64,000 nucleotides of DNA from Brassica napus (lineage: Eukaryota > Streptophyta > Magnoliopsida > Brassicales > Brassicaceae), in contig NC_063437.1 of assembly GCF_020379485.1 (NCBI RefSeq), forward strand, positions 18,997,726 through 19,061,725, given 5' to 3'. Each line of letters opens with the position of its first letter. Positions within the stretch are counted from its first letter, which is position 1. This document shows positions 59,261-64,000 of the stretch, in pieces. The notes under the pieces were generated by a model that saw only the letters and a list, made by a program, of their open reading frames with translations, was not told where the DNA came from and searched no databases. Made by a program: the position numbers and the translations under genes.

Positions 59261-60520
59261 TTTCTCAATTCTAAAAAATAATGTATAATATTGCATTATA
59301 TTATTTAAAGAATAGAAAATAAGACTACATAACATAAATATATTTTTTATATTTTCTTTGTGGAAATCATTATGTTGTTTGATTGTTGTACTTAATTCAC
59401 ATATTTGCATAGATATTTGTGATAGATGAATAACTATATTTTTATTATCAGTAAATAATATATATTTATTATATAATATAAGAAAAATGAAATTATTTAC
59501 TTTTTAATAAACTTGTCTCATGTTGGGGACTCGGTTATAGACATATCATATTCGAATGAAACATTTTTACACTTATCAATGTTCTTAACAATCAATAAAC
59601 AAATCTGAATATTAAAACAATATCTCATACGATCTCTTTGTGGAATAACTGCTTTGAAGAAATTGAATTTATGCATCAAAAAGGACTGGAAATGGATATG
59701 CATATGGGTTATCTAAGTCAGCTTTACAAAAAACTATTTATAGTTCATATATCATTTATGTCCACCCTATTTTTTTGTCCATCATTTCTTAAACATCTTG
59801 AAATAAGTAATGCTAATTAATAATAAACTTTTTGCTCACAAAATAAAAATCAAATTTGTTTAATTATCGCTTAATTTGTCTAAGTGATATATGTATTTCT
59901 CAATTCTAAAAAAATAATGTATAATATTGTATTACATTATTTAAAAAATATAAAATATGACTACATAACATAAATATATTTTTTAAATTTTCTTTGTGGA
60001 AATCATTATGTTGTTTGATTGTTGTACTTGATTCACATATTTGCATAGATATTTGTGATAGATGAATAACTATATATTTATTATCAGTAAATAATATATA
60101 TTGATTATATAATATAAGAAAAATAAAATTATTTACTTTTTAAACAAACTTGTCTCATGTTGGAGACTCGGTTATAGACATATCATATACGAAGGAGACA
60201 TTTTTACAGTTATCAATCTTCTTAACATTGAAAAAACAAAATCTACATATCAAAACAATATCTCATACGATCTATTTGTGGAATAACTACTCTGAAGAAA
60301 TTGAATTTAGGCATAAAAAATGACTGAAAATGGATGTGCAGATATGTTATCTAAGTCTGCTTCACAAAGTACTATTCATAGTTCATATATCATTAATGTC
60401 CATCCTATTTTTTTGTCCACCATTTCTTAAACATCTTGAAATAACTGATGCTAATTAATAATAAACTTGTTGCTGGAAAAAAAATCAAATTTGTCTAATT
60501 ATCGCTTAAATATTTTATTA
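59261..60520. repeat. ~635-bp tandem duplication in Helitron
   Basis: TTTCTCAATTCTAAAAAATA at 59261 recurs at 59896, with long colinear similarity (GTGGAAATCATTATGTTGTT, CATATTTGCATAGATATTTG) and scattered differences. It is older than the 390-bp pair. Confidence 0.85.
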
Positions 60521-60933
60521 ATATGGTCAAAGAAGCTTTTAAGTGATATCATAGTTTAATTTATTAGTTTTTTTGTTAATTTTTAGAGGTTTTTGTATTT
60601 AAGATTTTTTTCCATATTAAGCTTCTATTTCTTTCACATAATTGATATATATATATATATCATAAAAATTACCATCAAATCAGTTTTACTTATTTATTAT
60701 TTTGTTTTAAGGAAAATACACTTTTTAAATAATTTAATTTAAAATAAAATTATATATTAATTTGCTGTATTTTAACAATTTCATTGATTTAATTAATTTG
60801 CTTTGGTGGATAACTTAAAAAGTTTTCATATGAATCGGGGAAAGCAAGTTTATGTTGTTATATTATATTTATTTTGTGTATATAGAATCTATATATAATG
60901 CTAGTGTAATAAAGAAAGAACATTATTTTTTTG

Positions 60934-61560
60934 TAACTTCAAAAATATACATTATTACAATTTAAAATGAATCAAAATTGAATAAAATGGTAATTAAATA
61001 TTTGTAAATCTAATTGTTTAGTTGGATTCTCATGAAAAAAAAATCGATTGGTTAAACAAATGTTTCAAAATTTGTTGTGGTATTGTTTTGTCTATAAATT
61101 ATAAAATTTATTGAATTAATATATTTAATTATTGCATCCTTAAATAATATTTTATTAAGACATTATAAAAATATGTTTTGAGTTGTTTTGTGAAATTGTA
61201 CAAAAATCTATGCTTTTTCATATTTGTAACTTCAAAAAGATACATTATGATAATTTGAAATTAATCAAAATTGAATAAAATGGTAATTAAATATTTGTTA
61301 AATCTAATTATTATTTTTATCTTGTTTAGTTGGATTCTCATGAAAAAAAATTGATAGGTTAAACAAATGTTTCAAAATTTGTTGTGTTATTGTTTTGTTT
61401 ATAAATTACAAAATTTATTGAATTAATATATTTAATTATTGCACCCTTAAATAATATTTTATTAAGACATTAGAGAAGTATGTTATGAGTTGTTTTGTCA
61501 AAATTTTACAAAAATCTATGTTTTTTCATATTTGTCACAAAAATTTATATGTTAAACTTA
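60934..61560. repeat. ~290-bp tandem duplication in Helitron
   Basis: TGTAACTTCAAAAA, GAATAAAATGGTAATTAAAT and GTTGGATTCTCATGAAAAAA occur in both units, starting near 60934 and 61223. Identity is moderate. Confidence 0.8.
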
Positions 61561-61590
61561 CTTTTACAAAATTCTTAACTTTGTCACGAA

Positions 61591-62370
61591 AACAAAAATC
61601 TATGTTTTTTCATATTTGTCAACGTTCTCACACTTTCTAAGAATATATTAGCTTAGTCACTTACTTATTTTTTTTTACAAAACAAAGTATCGGAGTCTTG
61701 AAAGTTGAATTCATATTATTGTAAATGTACATAAGAATTTGTGATTATATACTTAGTGGTTCTTGTATATGTGTCCAAGAAAGTTTCAATGGCTTAGTGG
61801 TAACTGTCCTATATATATATATCATACTAACCCGGGTTCGATTCTCACCTTCGCATTGTTTTTTTATTTTTTACGAAAAATAAATGAGATGACATGGCAA
61901 TTTCGGATTCTCTGATTGGTTGATTTTTCTATCCTATGTGGACACTCTCTCCATGGCTTATATCCCCCTTTTAGTATAGTAACAAAAATCTATATTTTTT
62001 CATATTTGTCAACGTTCTCACACTTTCTAAGAATATATTAGCTTAGTCACTTACTTATTTTTTTTTACAAAACAAAGTATCGGAGTCTTGAAAGTTGAAT
62101 TCATATTATTGTAAATGTACATAAGAATTTGTGATTATATACTTAGTGGTTCTTGTATATGTGTCCAAGAAAGTTTCAATGGCTTAGTGGTAACTGTCCT
62201 ATATATATATATCATACTAACCCGGGTTCGATTCTCACTTTCGCATTGTTTTTTTATTTTTTACGAAAAATAAATGAGATGACATGGCAATTTCGGATTC
62301 TCTGATTGGTTGATTTTTCTATCCTATGTGGACACTCTCTCCATGGCTTATATCCCCCTTTTAGTATAGT
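61591..62370. repeat. 390-bp near-perfect tandem duplication of the Helitron 5' end
   Basis: 61591-61980 and 61981-62370 differ at two positions that I can see. Both units end TTAGTATAGT, the inner part of the Helitron 5' terminus. Each holds A-box-like TGGCTTAGTGG (61790, 62180) and B-box-like GGTTCGATTC (61835, 62225), in Pol III spacing on the plus strand. Confidence 0.95.
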
Positions 62371-62375
62371 ATAGA

Positions 62376-62727
62376 TGTTTGACATGTATAAAATTCCTCT
62401 CTTTTATATATGTAGTAAATGTTCGAAGTCGTTGATGCCAACTATGATCAATCTGTTACTAAAAATATGTATAATGATTACATGTGGTTATATTTTTTAT
62501 TTGTCTAATTAAAGATTTAGATGGATTGAACTGGACTTGAATTCTAAGGAATGGTTTTTATGCTTAAAACACCTAGTAATATACATAAATAATCAACAAA
62601 TCGCACTACTAAATTTTTAGTGCTTATCACTAGCAATTTTCCATATTATCATCAACTTTTGAAAATATGATAGGAAAGAAACTGACACAAGCTAGATATT
62701 TCAAAAATAGAACAAACACAAGCTAGC
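62376..62727. other. Glycine-rich gene 3' flank
   Basis: Nothing recognised; this is the 3' side of the next minus-strand gene. Confidence 0.4.
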
Positions 62728-63096
62728 TCAAAAACCTCCTCCTCCTCCTCCTCCACCACCACCACCACCACCACCACCTCCATCACCACCAAATCCACCA
62801 CCTCCACCGCCGCCACCGCCAAAACCTCCGTCACCTCCACCACCATGACTCCAAACCCCTCCATGGCCACCAAAATCAGAACCACCTGTTAAACCTCCAT
62901 CACCGCCAAAGCCACCTCCGTTTCCTCCACCACTCAACTCCACATCCCCACCGCCTCCATCCTCTCCTCCCCCATCTCCACCTCCTCCGTCGCCACCACC
63001 TCCACCTTTTAGCCCGCTTCCAGTCAAAACCGCAAGAAATATAAAAACAGCAAAAGTAGAAGCGAAAGCTATGATGATGATTACAAAAGTCTCCAT
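62728..63096 (-). CDS. Membrane-anchored or secreted glycine-rich protein, 122 aa
   Basis: The first ATG of the frame is at 63096; the codon at 63117 that also opens the frame is GTG. Residues 1-24 (METFVIIIIAFASTFAVFIF LAVL) are a hydrophobic segment, either a signal peptide or a membrane anchor. The rest is more than half glycine, in GGGGDGGG, GGFGGDGG and a final poly-Gly run encoded by CCACCACC/CCTCCTCC repeats. Glycine-rich proteins are often cell-wall structural proteins; function here is not shown. A decayed paralogue lies at 58855-58995. The poly-Gly tract is expected to vary in length between alleles. Confidence 0.7.
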   Translation of the reverse strand: METFVIIIIAFASTFAVFIFLAVLTGSGLKGGGGGDGGGGDGGGEDGGGGDVELSGGGNGGGFGGDGGLTGGSDFGGHGGVWSHGGGGDGGFGGGGGGGGGFGGDGGGGGGGGGGGGGGGGF

Positions 63097-63480
63097 CCTT
63101 ATAAACAAAATCGGCACGTATAATTATCCTAGATATTTGTATATATATGTACTTTGTTGCTGCAGACAGATAACGTGTTAAGTTTATACTGACTTAGACT
63201 TTGATTATTCCATGTTCAATGGTTTTTCATTACGGGTAAAACTTGAGAAGAAGAAGTTGCTTGCGTACTAGCTTTGAAGAAATGTATGACGGTTTGACAC
63301 GGTCAACTGGACTTGAATCCCAATTGGTTCATACATTCAATCGTTGGCACACAGTCTTGACCATGAGAAGAAATGCGCAGGCACGTAATCACCAACATTT
63401 TTACTAAGAAATATAAATATATAGTCAAACCTCAGATAAAATGCGTATATATATAGAATAACACTTTGATTCTTATAGAG
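63097..63480. other. Glycine-rich gene upstream region
   Basis: The promoter side of the glycine-rich gene. It shares a short CAGATAACGT-type block with the relic's upstream side (~59080). Nothing else is recognised. Confidence 0.4.
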
Positions 63481-64000
63481 AAACTCTATAATTTAATATT
63501 CAATAAACTATTAAATGTATTGTTTTATTAATAAAAAATAGTTTTAACAATCCAGTACATGTATCTTTATTTTGAATGGACAATAAATATGATAAGATAA
63601 CAAAATAATAAATTAATATTTTTTTTAAATACTTTATGTAAATATAAATAGAAATTAATTATTAATATATATGAAGTATATAAATAAACAAAATATTGTC
63701 TTTTTATTTTCTATTCACAATTTTAATATATTTTGATGTTATTTTTCACTTTACACTTTAAAATATATTTATATTTAAGGTACATATTTGTATATATCTA
63801 CTAATGGAATAAGAATAACTAAAAAATTATATGTAAAATTTAATCAACATATACTTTAAAGAACAATTCTTTTTAACATAAAATTTACTTCGAAATGTAT
63901 ATTTTTTAAAAAAAAGTTTATAAATTAATAATTTATAAATTTAACATTATTAATTTGTATCTTTACTGTATATATTTTATATATGGTGTTTGGATATCGT
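63481..64000. repeat. Dispersed AT-rich repeat, also at ~53030-53520
   Basis: ATGACAAGATAACAAAATAA-like, CATACTTTAAAGA(A/T)CAATTC and ATTTTATATATGGTGTTTG blocks occur in the same order in both places. The 63481 end starts AGAAACTCTATAATTTAATA, resembling the TIR of the family at 18557. The repeat runs off the window edge. Confidence 0.75.

Larger units (their letters stand above)
59216..62375 (-). mobile_element. Helitron, 3160 bp, with stacked internal duplications
   Basis: The 3' end (minus strand) has a perfect hairpin CCGCGCGTAGCGCGG, then TTAAAAAAT, then CTAG at 59216, followed by host T. The 5' end TCTATACTATACTAAAAGGG is at 62375 with host A before it, so insertion was between A and T. 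No Rep/helicase is encoded. Three internal duplications are present: ~635-bp units (59261/59896), ~290-bp units (60934/61223) and 390-bp units (61591/61981). Confidence 0.92.

Noticed and set aside
61785..61860. tRNA gene
   Set aside because: A and B boxes are present but no acceptor or anticodon stem forms, and it is part of a Helitron repeat.
63097..63117. Earlier start of the glycine-rich protein at 63117
   Set aside because: That codon is GTG; the first ATG is at 63096 and directly precedes the hydrophobic segment.

Overview
The window is nuclear plant DNA, almost certainly from a Brassicaceae species and probably Brassica/Raphanus-like. Spliced, intron-rich genes sit in AT-rich DNA crowded with Helitrons, hAT and Harbinger MITEs, and LINE, copia and gypsy relics. 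From memory of the Arabidopsis map, the gene order follows chromosome 2 around At2g37670 to At2g37840. It runs: WD40 protein, FHY1, GID4/VID24, AIR carboxylase, CER1-like, a DUF604 fragment, ZFP10, a small At2g37750-like gene, a DC1 protein, and an ATG1-kinase fragment. Several genes expected in that order are absent or reduced to fragments, as expected for one fractionated subgenome after the Brassiceae triplication (inference).

Layout. 0-13 kb is a compact conserved block: WD40 (-), FHY1 (-), GID4 (-) and PURK/PURE (+). The last two are divergent and share a promoter built of ~130 bp tandem repeats. 13-33.5 kb is an ~11 kb tandem segmental duplication. Each unit carries one apparently intact nine-exon CER1-like gene, with an intron that starts GC rather than GT, plus a copia relic. 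An orphan promoter copy and an exon relic point to a further lost unit. 33.5-47.8 kb is mostly mobile DNA: a LINE pseudogene, a broken DUF604 gene, and Helitrons, one of which carries RPA1-like and GARP/MYB-like fragments. 47.8-56.1 kb returns to conserved genes. 56.1-64 kb holds a gypsy-like relic, a 3.16 kb Helitron with stacked internal duplications, and a glycine-rich protein gene whose decayed sister lies on the other side of the Helitron.

The most unusual pattern is a recurrent class of micro-insertions. At least 16 sites carry a 10-30 nt insert consisting of a poly(A)/(T) run and a few other bases, flanked by direct repeats of about 9-20 bp. At four of them the paralogous duplicated block shows the uninterrupted site. 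They look like extremely 5'-truncated LINE-type retrotransposition products.

Functionally, the genes cover phytochrome A nuclear import (FHY1), ubiquitin-ligase substrate recognition (GID4), plastid purine synthesis (AIRC), cuticular alkane formation (CER1-like) and transcriptional repression (ZFP10). They are not a pathway; their proximity is ancestral synteny.
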